Origin: Solibacillus sp. FSL R7-0682
GTDB lineage: Bacteria; Bacillota; Bacilli; Bacillales_A; Planococcaceae
DNA length: 64,000 bases
NCBI RefSeq assembly: GCF_038005985.1
Contig: NZ_JBBOUI010000001.1
Coordinates: 107,501 to 171,500 of the forward strand
Reading direction: 5' to 3'
The notes under the pieces are model-generated. The model was not told the origin of the DNA. It ran no database searches and saw nothing but the letters and a program-made list of their open reading frames with translations. How positions within the stretch are numbered: the stretch's first letter is position 1; every line of letters begins with the position of its first letter. Shown here in pieces: positions 10,637 to 21,500 of the stretch. The position numbers and the translations under genes were made by a program.

Positions 10637-10677
10637 AGCGCTAGAAACAAATTGATTTGTTTCTAGCGCTTTTTTCA
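10637..10677 (+). terminator. Rho-independent terminator after glmM
   Basis: Perfect 16-bp arms agcgctagaaacaaat/atttgtttctagcgct with a tiny loop, then a T run. Confidence 0.95.
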
Positions 10678-10767
10678 TAGATGCGATGAAGCAAAATTGA
10701 ACGTTTAAAATGCTTGTTGAAAGGGAATTCATCTAAATGTACCTTAAATACAAAGGAGTGTTTTACA

Positions 10768-11292
10768 TTGGCAAAGATTGCAACATTGATTACAGATAAG
10801 TTTGAAGATGTGGAATTCACAAGTCCAAAAGAGGCACTAGAGGCTGCAGGCCATATACTTGTGACGATTGACAAAGAAGGGAATAAGTCAGTGAAAGGTA
10901 AGCGCGGTGAATCAACGGTACAAATTGATAAAGGCGTAGCAGATGTAAATCCTGCAGACTTTGATGCGTTGTTTATCCCAGGTGGATTTTCACCGGATTT
11001 ACTGCGCGATGATGACCGTGTTGTCGCATTTACAAAGCATTTCATGGATGAAATGAAGCCAGTATTTGCTATCTGTCATGGGCCACAATTGTTAATAACA
11101 GCAAAATCATTAGAAGGTCGCGATACAACAGGATACAAATCAATTAAAGTTGATTTAGAATATGCGGGTGCAACCTATCATGATGAAGAGGTTTTCGTCT
11201 GTCAAAAGCAGCTTGTCACGAGCCGAACACCGGATGATTTACCAGCATTCAACCGAGAAATTGTGAAGCTTTTAGAAGAAAAGGGTCTTTAA
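10768..11292 (+). CDS. DJ-1/PfpI-family protein (YfkM-like)
   Basis: A 174-residue type-1 glutamine-amidotransferase-like protein of the PfpI/YhbO/YfkM group. The nucleophile Cys sits in the elbow FAICHGPQLL (about 100-109), followed by the catalytic His. The GFSPDLLRDD segment is also typical. Members act as stress proteins with proposed deglycase or peptidase activity; the exact role is debated. The start is TTG at 10768, which has AAGGAG nine bases upstream and gives the family N-terminus AKIATLITDKFED; the longer frame upstream lacks such a site. It is a single gene between glmM and glmS. Confidence 0.88.
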   Translation: MAKIATLITDKFEDVEFTSPKEALEAAGHILVTIDKEGNKSVKGKRGESTVQIDKGVADVNPADFDALFIPGGFSPDLLRDDDRVVAFTKHFMDEMKPVFAICHGPQLLITAKSLEGRDTTGYKSIKVDLEYAGATYHDEEVFVCQKQLVTSRTPDDLPAFNREIVKLLEEKGL

Positions 11293-11315
11293 AAATACAA
11301 GATTTGTTTGAGAAA

Positions 11316-11351
11316 ATGCCTCGCTTAAATGATTGAAGCGAGGTATTTTTG
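11316..11351 (+). terminator. Rho-independent terminator after the PfpI-like gene
   Basis: Arms aatgcctcgctt/aagcgaggtatt (one G-T) followed by a T run. Confidence 0.85.
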
Positions 11352-11489
11352 CTGAATTGCCCCCATCATGGACCTTTATTTGACGAATGAAATATACTTA
11401 ATGTATGATGAAAATACTTGTGAGATTAATAGCTTGCAAGTGCGCTAAAAGGAGTGAATAATTGCGCAAAAAAAATCGGAAAAACAATA

Positions 11490-11640
11490 ATAGCGCCTGA
11501 GCTAAGGAAATAGAGCGGACCATGTAATCCTTAGTTGACGAGGTGGAGGTTTATCGAAATTTCGGCGGGTACCTCCCGACCGCATATGCCCGGTTGTAAT
11601 TTCGTTTTAAAACAGTAGAGCAATCTGCTGCACAAGAAGA
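11490..11640 (+). ncRNA. glmS ribozyme/riboswitch
   Basis: The conserved core is present: AGCGCC at 11492-11497 at the cleavage site (cut expected between A11492 and G11493), then gacgaggtggaggttt at 11537-11552 and atttcggcgg at 11559-11568, followed by the cctcccg strand. Glucosamine-6-phosphate acts as cofactor for self-cleavage, and the cleaved glmS mRNA is degraded. A leader of about 210 nt separates the ribozyme from the glmS start. The 3' limit is approximate. Confidence 0.93.
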
Positions 11641-11848
11641 CGAAAAGGCATAATACAAAAAAATTATCGTATGCTACATCCTCTCTTACAAAAAAGCGCC
11701 AACAGTAGTGATGCATTTACTAAACAGAGTAACTCATCACCATTCGTTGAGTGCTTGAAGCGAATGGGCAAAAGGGCAGAGTGTAGTCTGTTTTCTTATT
11801 GCAAAAAACATTCAGGATGTAGCCGATTGATTCGGAGGAAACGAAATT

Positions 11849-13648
11849 ATGTGTGGGATTGTAGGATATAACGGCGTATTAGACGCGAAGGAAATTTTAT
11901 TAAAAGGCTTAGAGAAATTAGAGTACCGTGGTTATGACTCAGCTGGTATTGCTGTTCATAACGAAGAAGGTATTACTATCTTCAAAGAAAAAGGTCGTAT
12001 TGCGGATTTACGTAAGGCAGTAGACGAAGATGTAGAAGCAAATGTAGGGATTGGTCATACACGCTGGGCAACACACGGTGTACCAAACCGCTTAAACGCA
12101 CATCCACATACGAGTGCTTCAGGTCGTTACACATTAGTACACAATGGGGTAATCGAAAACTATCACTTATTACAAAAAGCGTATTTAAAAGGCATCCAAA
12201 TGCAGTCAGATACGGATACAGAAGTAATCGTTCAGCTAGTGGACTTATTTGCAAAAGAAGGCTTATCAACAGTTGAAGCATTCCGTAAAACGTTATCATT
12301 ATTACATGGTTCTTATGCGTTAGCACTATTAGATAACGAAGACGTAGAAACAATTTACGTAGCGAAAAACAAATCTCCATTGTTAGTTGGGGTAGGCGAT
12401 ACGTTCAACGTAGTTGCATCTGATGCTATGGCAATGCTACAAGTAACAGATCAATTTGTCGAGTTACACGATAAAGAGGTAGTAATCGTAAAGAAAGACA
12501 AAGTAGAAATTTCAACATTAGATGGTCGCCCAGTAGAGCGCGCACCATTCAAAGCGGAATTAGATGCTTCTGATATTGAAAAGGGCACATACCCACACTA
12601 CATGTTAAAAGAAATGGATGAACAGCCAACAGTTATCCGAAAAATTATTCAAGCTTATGAGCAAGGCGATGATGTCTCAATCGACGCAGATATTTTAGAG
12701 GCCATTGCTGAGGCAGATCGTTTATATATTATTGCAGCAGGTACGAGTTACCATGCAGGTTTAATCGGTAAGCAATATTTTGAAAAAATTGCAGGTATTC
12801 CAGTAGAAGTACACATTTCAAGTGAGTTCGGCTACAACATGCCATTATTATCGAAAAAACCATTATTTATTTTCATTTCTCAATCAGGAGAAACGGCAGA
12901 TAGCCGCCAAGTATTAGTAAAAATTAAAGAGCTTGGCTACAAAGCACTAACAGTAACAAACGTACAAGGTTCTACACTTTCTCGTGAAGCGGACTACACA
13001 TTATTATTACATGCGGGTCCAGAAATTGCAGTTGCTTCTACAAAAGCATATGTAGCGCAAGTAGCAGTTTTAGCAGTAGCAGCTTATGCAGTTGCGAAGA
13101 AAACAGGTGTAGCAATTGACTTTGATTTAAAACAAGAGCTTGCGATTGTGGCAAACGGCATTCAAACAATCATTGATTCAAAAGAAACAATGGAGCAAAT
13201 CGCAGAAGACTTCTTAAAAATTGCACGTAATGCATTCTTCATTGGCCGTAACGTAGACTTCTACGTATCATTAGAGGGCGCATTAAAGCTAAAAGAGATC
13301 TCTTATATTCAAGCAGAAGGTTTTGCTGGTGGGGAGTTAAAGCACGGTACAATTGCGTTAATCGAAGAAGGCACACCAGTATTCGCATTAGCAACGCAAA
13401 AAGATGTGGCATTAAACATTCGTGGTAATGTGAAGGAAGTCGTAGCGCGCGGCGCGAACGCTTGCATCATTGCAATGGAAGGCTTAGAAGAGGAAGGCGA
13501 CACATTAATTATCCCTTCTGTTCACGAGCTATTAACACCATTAGTAGCCGTTGTTCCACTGCAATTAATTAGCTATTACGCAGCATTACACCGTCGCTGT
13601 GACGTAGATAAACCACGTAACTTAGCGAAATCAGTTACGGTAGAGTAG
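11849..13648 (+). CDS. glmS: Glutamine--fructose-6-phosphate aminotransferase (isomerizing)
   Basis: A 599-residue enzyme making glucosamine-6-phosphate from fructose-6-phosphate and glutamine. The N-terminal glutaminase domain begins MCGIVGY with the catalytic Cys2. Two SIS domains follow (about 285-425 and 455-590), and the C-terminus ends [11 protein letters not shown]. That end is encoded by the conserved bases that TnsD proteins of Tn7-like elements read as attTn7. A GGAGG site precedes the ATG. The ribozyme upstream controls it. A Tn7-like element begins only 13 bp after the stop codon. Confidence 0.98.
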   Translation: MCGIVGYNGVLDAKEILLKGLEKLEYRGYDSAGIAVHNEEGITIFKEKGRIADLRKAVDEDVEANVGIGHTRWATHGVPNRLNAHPHTSASGRYTLVHNGVIENYHLLQKAYLKGIQMQSDTDTEVIVQLVDLFAKEGLSTVEAFRKTLSLLHGSYALALLDNEDVETIYVAKNKSPLLVGVGDTFNVVASDAMAMLQVTDQFVELHDKEVVIVKKDKVEISTLDGRPVERAPFKAELDASDIEKGTYPHYMLKEMDEQPTVIRKIIQAYEQGDDVSIDADILEAIAEADRLYIIAAGTSYHAGLIGKQYFEKIAGIPVEVHISSEFGYNMPLLSKKPLFIFISQSGETADSRQVLVKIKELGYKALTVTNVQGSTLSREADYTLLLHAGPEIAVASTKAYVAQVAVLAVAAYAVAKKTGVAIDFDLKQELAIVANGIQTIIDSKETMEQIAEDFLKIARNAFFIGRNVDFYVSLEGALKLKEISYIQAEGFAGGELKHGTIALIEEGTPVFALATQKDVALNIRGNVKEVVARGANACIIAMEGLEEEGDTLIIPSVHELLTPLVAVVPLQLISYYAALHRRCDVDKPRNLAKSVTVE

Positions 13649-13661
13649 TGGATATGATAAA
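13590..13661 (+). other. attTn7-type attachment site (glmS 3' end)
   Basis: The last codons of glmS (ending [11 protein letters not shown]) and the next 13 bp precede the transposon end at 13662. In known Tn7 systems TnsD binds the glmS 3' end and insertion falls a fixed short distance downstream. Bases 13657-13661 (ataaa) would be the glmS-side copy of a 5-bp target duplication. The matching distal copy was not found, so this is inference. Confidence 0.75.
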
Positions 13662-13763
13662 TGTATTTCTTTATGTAGATTTTAAATAAAGTTATACCGT
13701 TTTTAAAAAAGATGTATCGTTTTAAATAAAGTTATACCGTTTTTAAAAAAGTTGCACCGTTTT
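13662..13763 (+). repeat. Tn7-like right end with five TnsB-type boxes on a 20-bp period
   Basis: The end probably starts TGTATTTC at 13662. Related boxes begin at 13671, 13691, 13711, 13731 and 13751, exactly 20 bp apart: ttatgtagat, gttataccgt, gatgtatcgt, gttataccgt, gttgcaccgt, each followed by an A/T tract. The 31 bases 13681-13711 repeat perfectly at 13721-13751. Closely packed boxes are characteristic of the right end of Tn7, which is also the end nearest glmS and next to tnsA. I found no matching inverted boxes further along, so the left end appears lost. Confidence 0.85.
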
Positions 13764-13802
13764 ACTCCTTTAGATTACTATAATCTAAAGGAGTGTTTTT
13801 TT
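13764..13802 (+). promoter_or_regulatory. Hairpin that folds the tnsA ribosome-binding site (terminator-like)
   Basis: Perfect 14-bp arms actcctttagatta (13764-13777) and taatctaaaggagt (13781-13794) with a 3-base loop, then seven Ts running into the tnsA ATG at 13803. The AAAGGAG ribosome-binding site (13787-13793) is inside the right arm. The element can act as a terminator against readthrough from glmS and can also block tnsA translation. Two further copies precede tnsA remnants at 28461 and 41741; the last keeps pairing by compensatory changes. Confidence 0.85.
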
Positions 13803-14642
13803 ATGTCTAAAAGAACTAGGACATCTAAAGTTGAGAAGTGGATTAAAGAAGGTCGAGGTTCTGGAATAGGTGCGGATTATAAACCGTGGTTAAATATTCA
13901 GGATGTTTCATCGTTGGGTAGGTCTACACGCTTAAGAGGTATTAAAACAAATAGACAACATGAATTTCTATCGGATTTAGAGCGAAACTATTTTTTTGTG
14001 ACAGAGTATTCTGATTATGTTGTGGATATTCGAGAACAATTCCCCTTATTACAATTAGAAGAAACAATTGTTATTGCTGATGAGTTAGGTATTAAACATC
14101 CTACAGACCCCCAGACGAATGAGCCAATTGTGATGACAACTGATTTTCTCCTCACTATAGATAAAGGTGATGGATTAGTAGAAGTTGCGAGAACAATAAA
14201 GATGAAGGATGATCTTTTAAATGAGCGAGTTCTTGAGAAATTCGAAATAGAGCGAGTTTACTGGGAAAGACGACAAATTGATTGGGGTATAGTAACAGAG
14301 CTAGAGATTCCTAAAGAAATGGCGCGGAACATTAGCTATATTCACGATTATTATGATATTCAAAGCTACGACGCTTTTCAAAATATAAATCAACAACATA
14401 TTGAGGATTTAGTAATGGCATTGTTACATAGGATCTTAAATGAAAGTCTGAGTATTAGAGAGATTACAAACGTATTTGATAAAGAAACGCATATGCCTGT
14501 AGGTAGTGGAATGACGTTATTTTATCATTTACTGGCAAAGAAAATTATACGAATAGATATGTCAGAGGTTTTCAATGTTGAACAACCTATTGTCATTCAA
14601 TCAATCGATGAAGGTAAGTTGGAAAAGGTGAAATACGGATGA
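13803..14642 (+). CDS. tnsA: Tn7-like transposase subunit TnsA (endonuclease)
   Basis: A 279-residue TnsA that would cut the 5' strands at the transposon ends and so allow cut-and-paste transposition with TnsB. The restriction-enzyme-like catalytic domain (about 55-150) shows the Glu-rich helix LSDLERNYFFVTEYSDYV, an Asp in TTDFLL and the E-x-A-R-x-x-K segment EVARTIKMKDD. The C-terminal winged-helix part follows. The ATG at 13803 is chosen because its ribosome-binding site lies in the hairpin right before it; an upstream in-frame start would lie inside the transposon end. It overlaps tnsB by 4 nt (ATGA). Confidence 0.93.
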   Translation: MSKRTRTSKVEKWIKEGRGSGIGADYKPWLNIQDVSSLGRSTRLRGIKTNRQHEFLSDLERNYFFVTEYSDYVVDIREQFPLLQLEETIVIADELGIKHPTDPQTNEPIVMTTDFLLTIDKGDGLVEVARTIKMKDDLLNERVLEKFEIERVYWERRQIDWGIVTELEIPKEMARNISYIHDYYDIQSYDAFQNINQQHIEDLVMALLHRILNESLSIREITNVFDKETHMPVGSGMTLFYHLLAKKIIRIDMSEVFNVEQPIVIQSIDEGKLEKVKYG

Positions 14643-16801
14643 TATATATTAATCAAGTACTTCAATCTGTAAAAGATTCAACTCGTATTCGGATTATTGA
14701 AATCGAAGAATCCTATGTGTATTTTGTCAATATTGACGCTAACACATCTATGCCCAAAAAAGAGCTGTATTCCTCATTATTAACCGATATTGAACAAAAA
14801 GAGTGGCTTCTTATAACTGATCCCTTTGCACGTGTTGTGAAGGAGGAAGAATTAACCGAGGTTCAAATTTACAAACGTAATACAGACTGGGAAATTATTC
14901 AAATGAATTGCGTTCAACATATGGGAAATTTACTCCAAAAAAGTGGTAGGGAAACAAAAATTAAAGAGATTGCAACTACGCTGGATGTTACTCCAACAAA
15001 AGTTAAAAAGATACTTAGTCGCTATTGGCAGCGAGGTATGAATAAAAATGCCATGTTACCTGATTATGCAAACTCAGGTGGTCGAGGAAAAACAAAAAAT
15101 CTAAGTGAGGATAAGGTTGGACGACCACGTAGAGTAACAGTAAATGGTGAATACCGAAGTGGTATTAATATAACGGATGAGATTAAAACACAATTTGAAC
15201 ATGCCATTAATAAATATTATCGTAAAACGAATAACTACTCATTAAAAGATGTGTATCATTTCATTTTGCGTGATTTCTATTCGGAACGTTATAAAGAAAA
15301 CGGAGAGCTTCAATATCGAATTTGGGAAGCGAATCGTATACCATCCTACCAGCAATTTTACTACTGGTTCAAAAAGTTTGAAGATCCTAAGAAAGATATT
15401 GAATTCCGTCAAAGTACTAAGGAATATGAGTTAAAGCATCGACCACTTATTAGTAATTCTAAAGTAGAAACAAATGGTCCAGGGACGCGTTTTCAAATTG
15501 ATGCAACGGCTGCAGATATCTATTTAGTAAGCTCTTATGATGTAAATAAAGTTATTGGTAGACCTGTTGTTTATGCAGTCGTAGATGTCTACTCACGTAT
15601 TATTACGGGAATTTATGTTGGTTTAGAGGGACCATCATGGATAGGTGCAATGATGGCACTGGATAATATGATTGCTGATAAGGTTGAATTTTGTAAGCAA
15701 TATGATATTGAGATTACAGAAGAACAATGGCCGACGTATCATTTACCTGAAATTATCATTGCAGATAGAGGGGAATTTGAAGGGTATTCAGTAGCTGGGC
15801 TGATTAATAATTTGAATGTAAAAATTGAAAATACAACGGCTTATCGTGGTGATTTAAAAGGGATTGTTGAGCGTAAATTTAGGACGTTCAACGGAAAAGT
15901 AAAACAAAAAGCGCCAGGTGCAATTCAAAAGGAATACCGAGAACGTGGAGACATAGATTATCGGTTAAACGCTACATTGAACTTAAAAGAATTCACTTCA
16001 TTAATTATTACAATGGTGCTACAACACAATCATAAGATTATTGATAAATATCCAATGGAAAAAGAAATGATAACAGATGGAATTGTACCAACACCTATTA
16101 ATTTATGGAATTGGGGCATTCAAAACCGTAAAGGCCGTTTGCGTACAATAGATAGAAATATTTTACGATTGAATGTACTACCACGTGAGAAGGCGACTAT
16201 TTCAAGAGCTGGTATAAAATTTAAAAATTTATTATATGGTTCAAAACGTGCTATAGAGGAACAGTGGTATGCCAAGTTGAAAAATAAAAGCATTGAAATT
16301 GTGTATGATCCACGTTCTATAGATAAAATTTACATCCCAAGTGACAATGGTATGGACTACGAAACATGTATTTTGCTAGAGCCAAGTAAACAATATAAAT
16401 TGGATTTTTTAGAGGATGTTGTTTTTCAGCATCAACTAAGAAATGAGCTAGAAGAAGAGGAACGCTCAAAGCAAGTGCAATTGACTATTAATGCAGACGC
16501 AATGATGGAGCAAATTATTAGGGGAGCTGAGAAAAAGAAGAAAAAGGCATTGCATCAACCAACGAGTAAAAAAGAGAAGCTAGAGGCGATTAGAGAAAAT
16601 AAAGTAAATGAAAAACAAGTTAATCGGGAGGAAGAAAAGTTCGATTTATCTTTTCCCTCTTCTGTAGCTGAGCAGCCGACAGAGGTTATAGATTTTGTAT
16701 CTAGGACAAAATTAGAAGAACAAAAGGAAGAGAAGTCACCTTCACGTCTTATGGAAAAGTTGAAGAGAAAGCGAGATGAGGAATTTGGAAAAGATGAATA
16801 A
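14639..16801 (+). CDS. tnsB: Tn7-like transposase TnsB (DDE integrase family)
   Basis: A 720-residue DDE transposase that binds the repeated end boxes and joins the 3' ends to target DNA. N-terminal helix-turn-helix segments (about 95-150) precede an rve-type catalytic core with Asp in FQIDATAADI (about 282), Asp in IIADRGEFEG (about 377) and Glu in LKGIVERKFR (about 413). The basic, lysine-rich C-terminal tail (about 630-720) is where TnsB contacts TnsC in Tn7. It overlaps tnsA at its start and tnsC at its end, so the three form one coupled operon. Confidence 0.95.
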   Translation: MIYINQVLQSVKDSTRIRIIEIEESYVYFVNIDANTSMPKKELYSSLLTDIEQKEWLLITDPFARVVKEEELTEVQIYKRNTDWEIIQMNCVQHMGNLLQKSGRETKIKEIATTLDVTPTKVKKILSRYWQRGMNKNAMLPDYANSGGRGKTKNLSEDKVGRPRRVTVNGEYRSGINITDEIKTQFEHAINKYYRKTNNYSLKDVYHFILRDFYSERYKENGELQYRIWEANRIPSYQQFYYWFKKFEDPKKDIEFRQSTKEYELKHRPLISNSKVETNGPGTRFQIDATAADIYLVSSYDVNKVIGRPVVYAVVDVYSRIITGIYVGLEGPSWIGAMMALDNMIADKVEFCKQYDIEITEEQWPTYHLPEIIIADRGEFEGYSVAGLINNLNVKIENTTAYRGDLKGIVERKFRTFNGKVKQKAPGAIQKEYRERGDIDYRLNATLNLKEFTSLIITMVLQHNHKIIDKYPMEKEMITDGIVPTPINLWNWGIQNRKGRLRTIDRNILRLNVLPREKATISRAGIKFKNLLYGSKRAIEEQWYAKLKNKSIEIVYDPRSIDKIYIPSDNGMDYETCILLEPSKQYKLDFLEDVVFQHQLRNELEEEERSKQVQLTINADAMMEQIIRGAEKKKKKALHQPTSKKEKLEAIRENKVNEKQVNREEEKFDLSFPSSVAEQPTEVIDFVSRTKLEEQKEEKSPSRLMEKLKRKRDEEFGKDE

Positions 16802-18464
16802 TGTCGTCTTAAAAGGCGATATGGAGGAAGCTCACTATAAGCAACAACTGCTTCCCGAATATATTCAAAATCCTTTTATTGAAGCTCTCCCACCAATTTT
16901 TAGTGAAGATGATGTACTAGATCGATTTATGGTGACACCACGCATTAGTGAACAAGATAAGCAAAGCGAGACAAATATTCGTTACCATGTGTTAAAACGC
17001 GTGAAGAATTTTATTCAGCCATTACCGATTCATTTTGAGGTAGAGCGACGTTTATCAACATTAATCCGTAGAGGTTATTTAGCTAGAAACCCTTTAGATA
17101 AAACATTTTTTGAAAAAATTCGATTACTACATGAATTACGTGAAGATGAAGATCAGGCCCATAAATATATTGATCAACGATTAAATCACATTCGTTCGAC
17201 AGCAGATAGTTTATCAATAATAGGTATCTCAGGTATTGGTAAAACAACTGCAATCGAACGATTGTTATTAATGTATCCTCAAGTAATTAAGCATGAGGTA
17301 TATAAGCAACAGCCGTTTAACCGCACACAGATTGTTTGGCTAAAGATAGATTGTCCGTACGATGGTAGTCTTTCAACACTTTGCAAAAGCTTTTTTAAAG
17401 CGATTGATGATTTGTTAGGTACACGTTATTTAGAGAAATTCGGCTATTTAAATCGTGTTACATCTACAATGCTTTTACATATGACTTCTTTAGCGAGTAT
17501 GTACGGCATTGGTGTATTAGTGATTGATGAAATTCAACATTTGCTACATGCAAAGAATGATCAAGAAGAAATGTTAAACTTCTTTGTTACTTTATCTAAT
17601 ACGGTAGGCATTCCAACCGTTCTGATTGGTACATCTAAAGCCCAGCAATTATTTAAAGGGAATTTTAGGCAAGCTCGACGTGCTGCAAGTGATGGAGCTA
17701 TTATTTGGGATCGGATGGCAGAAGATAGTGAGGAATGGGACTTCTTTTTAGAAACATTATGGGAATTACAATGCCTTAAAACACGTTCTGAGCTAACAGA
17801 AAACGTAAAAAAGACATTTTATGAGGAAAGCCAGGGTATTACGTCTGTAGCTGTAAATCTCTTTATATTGGCCCAAGAAAGAGCTTTGTTTGATGAAAGC
17901 AATGAGAAAGAGATTATTACAGCAAAAGTGTTGAAGCAAACTGCTAAGAAGGATATGAAAATTATTCAGCCGATGTTAAACGCTATTCGCAATAACGATT
18001 TTGCCGCTATGTATAAATATGAGGATATTATGATTAATTTGGACGAATTAATGCAAAATCATAAGCAAAATACAGTGTATGAAGGTCGAGTTAAGGCTGC
18101 CATGAAAGAGCGTCGGAATACATTGGAATATAAAAGACACGACATGATAGAGAACTTGAATATAGATATAGTCTCCATTGGTATATTTGATGAACTATCT
18201 ACTAGAGAGATTCAAAAGTTAGTAGATAAGGTTGTAAAGGCATCAGCAATTGACATAGATTACAATACGATTAAACTTCAAGTAATCCAAGAGTTAGTTA
18301 TATTGAATCAAAAAGCGAAAGAATGGAAAGAGAAGCCAAACTCATCTAAGAAATTACTTCCATTATTAGACGTAAGAGAGCGTGCGTTGAAACAGAAAAA
18401 ACATTCATATGAATTATTAGTAAGTCATGGATATATAAAAAATACATTGCAGGAGTTTTATTAA
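16776..18464 (+). CDS. tnsC: Tn7-like AAA+ regulator TnsC
   Basis: A 562-residue AAA+ ATPase that links the target selectors to the TnsAB transposase. Walker A is GISGIGKTT (about 149-157) and Walker B is VLVIDEIQH (about 247-255). Sensor residues follow in VLIGTSKAQ. The N-terminal 120 residues would contact TnsD or TnsB, and the C-terminal part (about 400-562) is helical. Its start overlaps the tnsB end by 26 nt. A second ATG at 16794 is possible. It is followed by a bidirectional terminator that separates it from ileS on the other strand. Confidence 0.94.
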   Translation: MRNLEKMNNVVLKGDMEEAHYKQQLLPEYIQNPFIEALPPIFSEDDVLDRFMVTPRISEQDKQSETNIRYHVLKRVKNFIQPLPIHFEVERRLSTLIRRGYLARNPLDKTFFEKIRLLHELREDEDQAHKYIDQRLNHIRSTADSLSIIGISGIGKTTAIERLLLMYPQVIKHEVYKQQPFNRTQIVWLKIDCPYDGSLSTLCKSFFKAIDDLLGTRYLEKFGYLNRVTSTMLLHMTSLASMYGIGVLVIDEIQHLLHAKNDQEEMLNFFVTLSNTVGIPTVLIGTSKAQQLFKGNFRQARRAASDGAIIWDRMAEDSEEWDFFLETLWELQCLKTRSELTENVKKTFYEESQGITSVAVNLFILAQERALFDESNEKEIITAKVLKQTAKKDMKIIQPMLNAIRNNDFAAMYKYEDIMINLDELMQNHKQNTVYEGRVKAAMKERRNTLEYKRHDMIENLNIDIVSIGIFDELSTREIQKLVDKVVKASAIDIDYNTIKLQVIQELVILNQKAKEWKEKPNSSKKLLPLLDVRERALKQKKHSYELLVSHGYIKNTLQEFY

Positions 18465-18495
18465 TTATATTTTTAACCAAGAATACAATTGTTAA

Positions 18496-18530
18496 AAACG
18501 CATTTTACAGTAATTGCGTAAAATGCGTTT
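18496..18530. terminator. Bidirectional terminator between tnsC and ileS2
   Basis: Perfect 13-bp arms aaacgcattttac/gtaaaatgcgttt with a 9-base loop. A/T-rich flanks on both sides suit the convergent genes tnsC and ileS2. Confidence 0.75.
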
Positions 18531-18543
18531 AATAATTCAATCT

Positions 18544-21500
18544 TTATTTTAAATTCATAGTAAATTCTAAACCATTTTTATCTAATTCATATTTCACAAC
18601 GGGTTGTGAATTCATTGTTGAAACAAATACTATATCTTGTACCAATACACTTGCCTTAATTAATTTTTTAAATTTATTAATCAATTCCTGACATTCTGAG
18701 GAACAAAGAATATGAAGGTCAATATATTGTTCAATTGGATAATTCAACTTTTTACGGTTATCTTGGATACAGCGAATAAAATCACGGATATGTCCTTCAT
18801 CAACCAGTTCACGTGTTAATTGAGTACACAATAGTACAGTTAAAGTTCCTTCTTTGGCGAGAGTATAACCATCCTTCACGTGTGTTTCTGTTAAAACGTG
18901 TGTGTTGTCTAATATAAAGCGTTGGCTAGATATCTGTACCTCCAATTTCCCTTCTCTTATTAATGTTTCTTTTTCATCTAATGATATATTTTCAACATAG
19001 TTTTTCAGATCATTTACATGTTTTCCAAATACAGCACCAGCTGTTTTAAAGTTTAGTTTTAATGATACATCTGCTAAACCAGCTAAGTTTTCTGTCCAGT
19101 GTATTTTCTTAACATTTAGTTCATCTTGAATAATGCTTTGATATGCATCGAAATGTCTGTTCGAACAAATAACCATTTCAGCTAAGGGCTGTTTTACTTT
19201 TAGACTTTCAGCATTTCGTATACTACGGCCAAGTTCAACGATTTTGATTACATCTTTCATTTCATTTTCAAGACTGTCATTTATTACTACTTTGTTTGGT
19301 TTTGGATAGTCCTGTAAATGAACACTTTCATCATGCAATTGCATATAAATATGTTCAGCTATGAATGGTGTAAAAGGTGCTAATAACTTGCAGACTGTAC
19401 TGAGTACTTCATGTAATGTATTAAAAGCTGCACGTTTATCTTCTGAGAAACCAGAAGCCCAGAAGCGTTGTCTGGATCTACGGATATACCAATTACTTAG
19501 ATCATCAATTAACTTGGCAATTTCACGACTTGACTGTGTAAATTGATAATCATCCATGAATGTTGTTACTTTAAAGATTGTGCTATGAAGGCGTGATAAC
19601 ATCCATTCATCCATCTTTGTTTGTTTTCCGGGTAGAGTTGAGTTGAATTTATATCCGTCAATGGACGCATATAAATGATAAAAACTAAAGGTATTTTCAA
19701 GTGTATCTAAAAACTTCGACTTAGCTTCCTGTACAATTTTTGTTGAAAATCGTTTAGGGTTCCAAGGTGAACTGTCTACTAGCAAAGCCCAACGTAATGC
19801 ATCTGCGCCATAATCATGCATTAATTCTAAGGGGTCTAGAGCATTCCCCTTACTTTTCGACATTTTTTGCCCATGTTCATCTAAAACATGTCCTAATGAT
19901 AAAACGTTTTTATAAGGTGCGCCTCCCGTATAAAGCGTCGAAACAGCTAACAAACTATAGAAAAAACCTCGAGTTTGATCAATACCTTCAATAACTACAT
20001 CTGCAGGAAACTGTTTTTTGAATACTTCTAGTTCAAATGGATAGTGGTGTTGAGCAAAGGGCATAGAACCACTGTCGAACCACACGTCTATTACTTCTGA
20101 TGTACGCTTCATCTCATGTTGACACTCAGGACATCTACAGATCACTTCGTCTATATATGGTTTATGCAATTCTAAGTTTTCTGGGAGAGATTTCATTGCT
20201 AAGCTTTTTAATTTTTCTATACTTTCAGGTGCTTCTTCATGTCCACAAGATGTGCAAATCCATACATTTAAAGGAGTCCCCCAGTAGCGATTTCGGCTAA
20301 TATTCCAATCGACTACATTTTCAAGGAAATTTCCAAATCGACCTTCTTTAATATGTTCTGGATACCATGTTACAGTTGCATTATTTTCAAGTAGTTTGGT
20401 TTTTAGTGATGACATTTTGATAAACCAACTATCATTTGCATAATAAAGTAGTGGTGAATCACAGCGCCAGCAATATGGATAGCTGTGTTCATACTTTTCT
20501 TTATGGAAAAGTAAATTTAAATCTGCTAATAGCTTAATAATTTCAACATCACAATCTTTTACAAAGTGACCAGCTAAATCGGAAACCGCATCAGTATATT
20601 TGCCTTGCTGATTTACCACATTGACAAACGAAAGATTATTTTGAGTTACAGTTCGATAGTCATCTTCACCGTATGCAGGCGCAATATGAACAATACCTGT
20701 TCCGCTTGATTCAGTTACATAGTCAGCCATTACTACGATATGACCTTTTTCTATTTTTACATAATTAAATGGAGGGTGATATGCAACACCTTCAAATTCA
20801 ATTCCTTTGTGCTCACTAATAATTTTAGCTTCGGAGTCAAGGACCTTTGACACAAGAGATTTTGCTACGATATATGTTTTTCCATTTAGTTCAGCTTTTA
20901 CATAGGTTAAATCTGAATGCATGGCAAGGGCAACATTCGCTGGTAATGTCCATGGTGTTGTTGTCCAGCCAAGGAAGAACTCATTACAATCTGTACGTTT
21001 AAATTTTACAGTTGCTGATAAATCCTTAACATCTTTATAACCCTGTGCTACCTCATGTGAACTTAATGATGTTTGACAACTAGGACAGTACGGTGATACT
21101 CTATGGCCTTTATAAAGTAACTTGTCTTGATGTACTTTACTAAGGATATTCCATACACTTTCGATATACTCATTACTTAAGGTTAAATAGGGAGAATCCA
21201 AATCTACCCAATAGCCTAATTCTTCTGTAAATGCACGCCAGATTTTCTCGTATGTGAATACACTTTCTTTACATTTTTCAACAAACTGTTCTATGCCATA
21301 ACTTTCAATTTCTTGTTTCCCGGAAATTCCAAGCTGTTTTTCAACGCCTAATTCAACAGGCAGACCATGAGTGTCCCAACCAGCTTTACGTTCAACTAAA
21401 AAACCTTGCATCGTTTTATAACGAGCAACAACATCCTTAACAGTTCTTCCTAAAGCATGTCCTACATGTGGCAATCCATTAGCAGTCGGTGGCCCTTCAT

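Noticed and set aside
13681-13751. The 31-bp direct repeat as an origin-type iteron set
   Set aside because: It lies precisely between glmS and tnsA and fits TnsB boxes; no replication gene is near.
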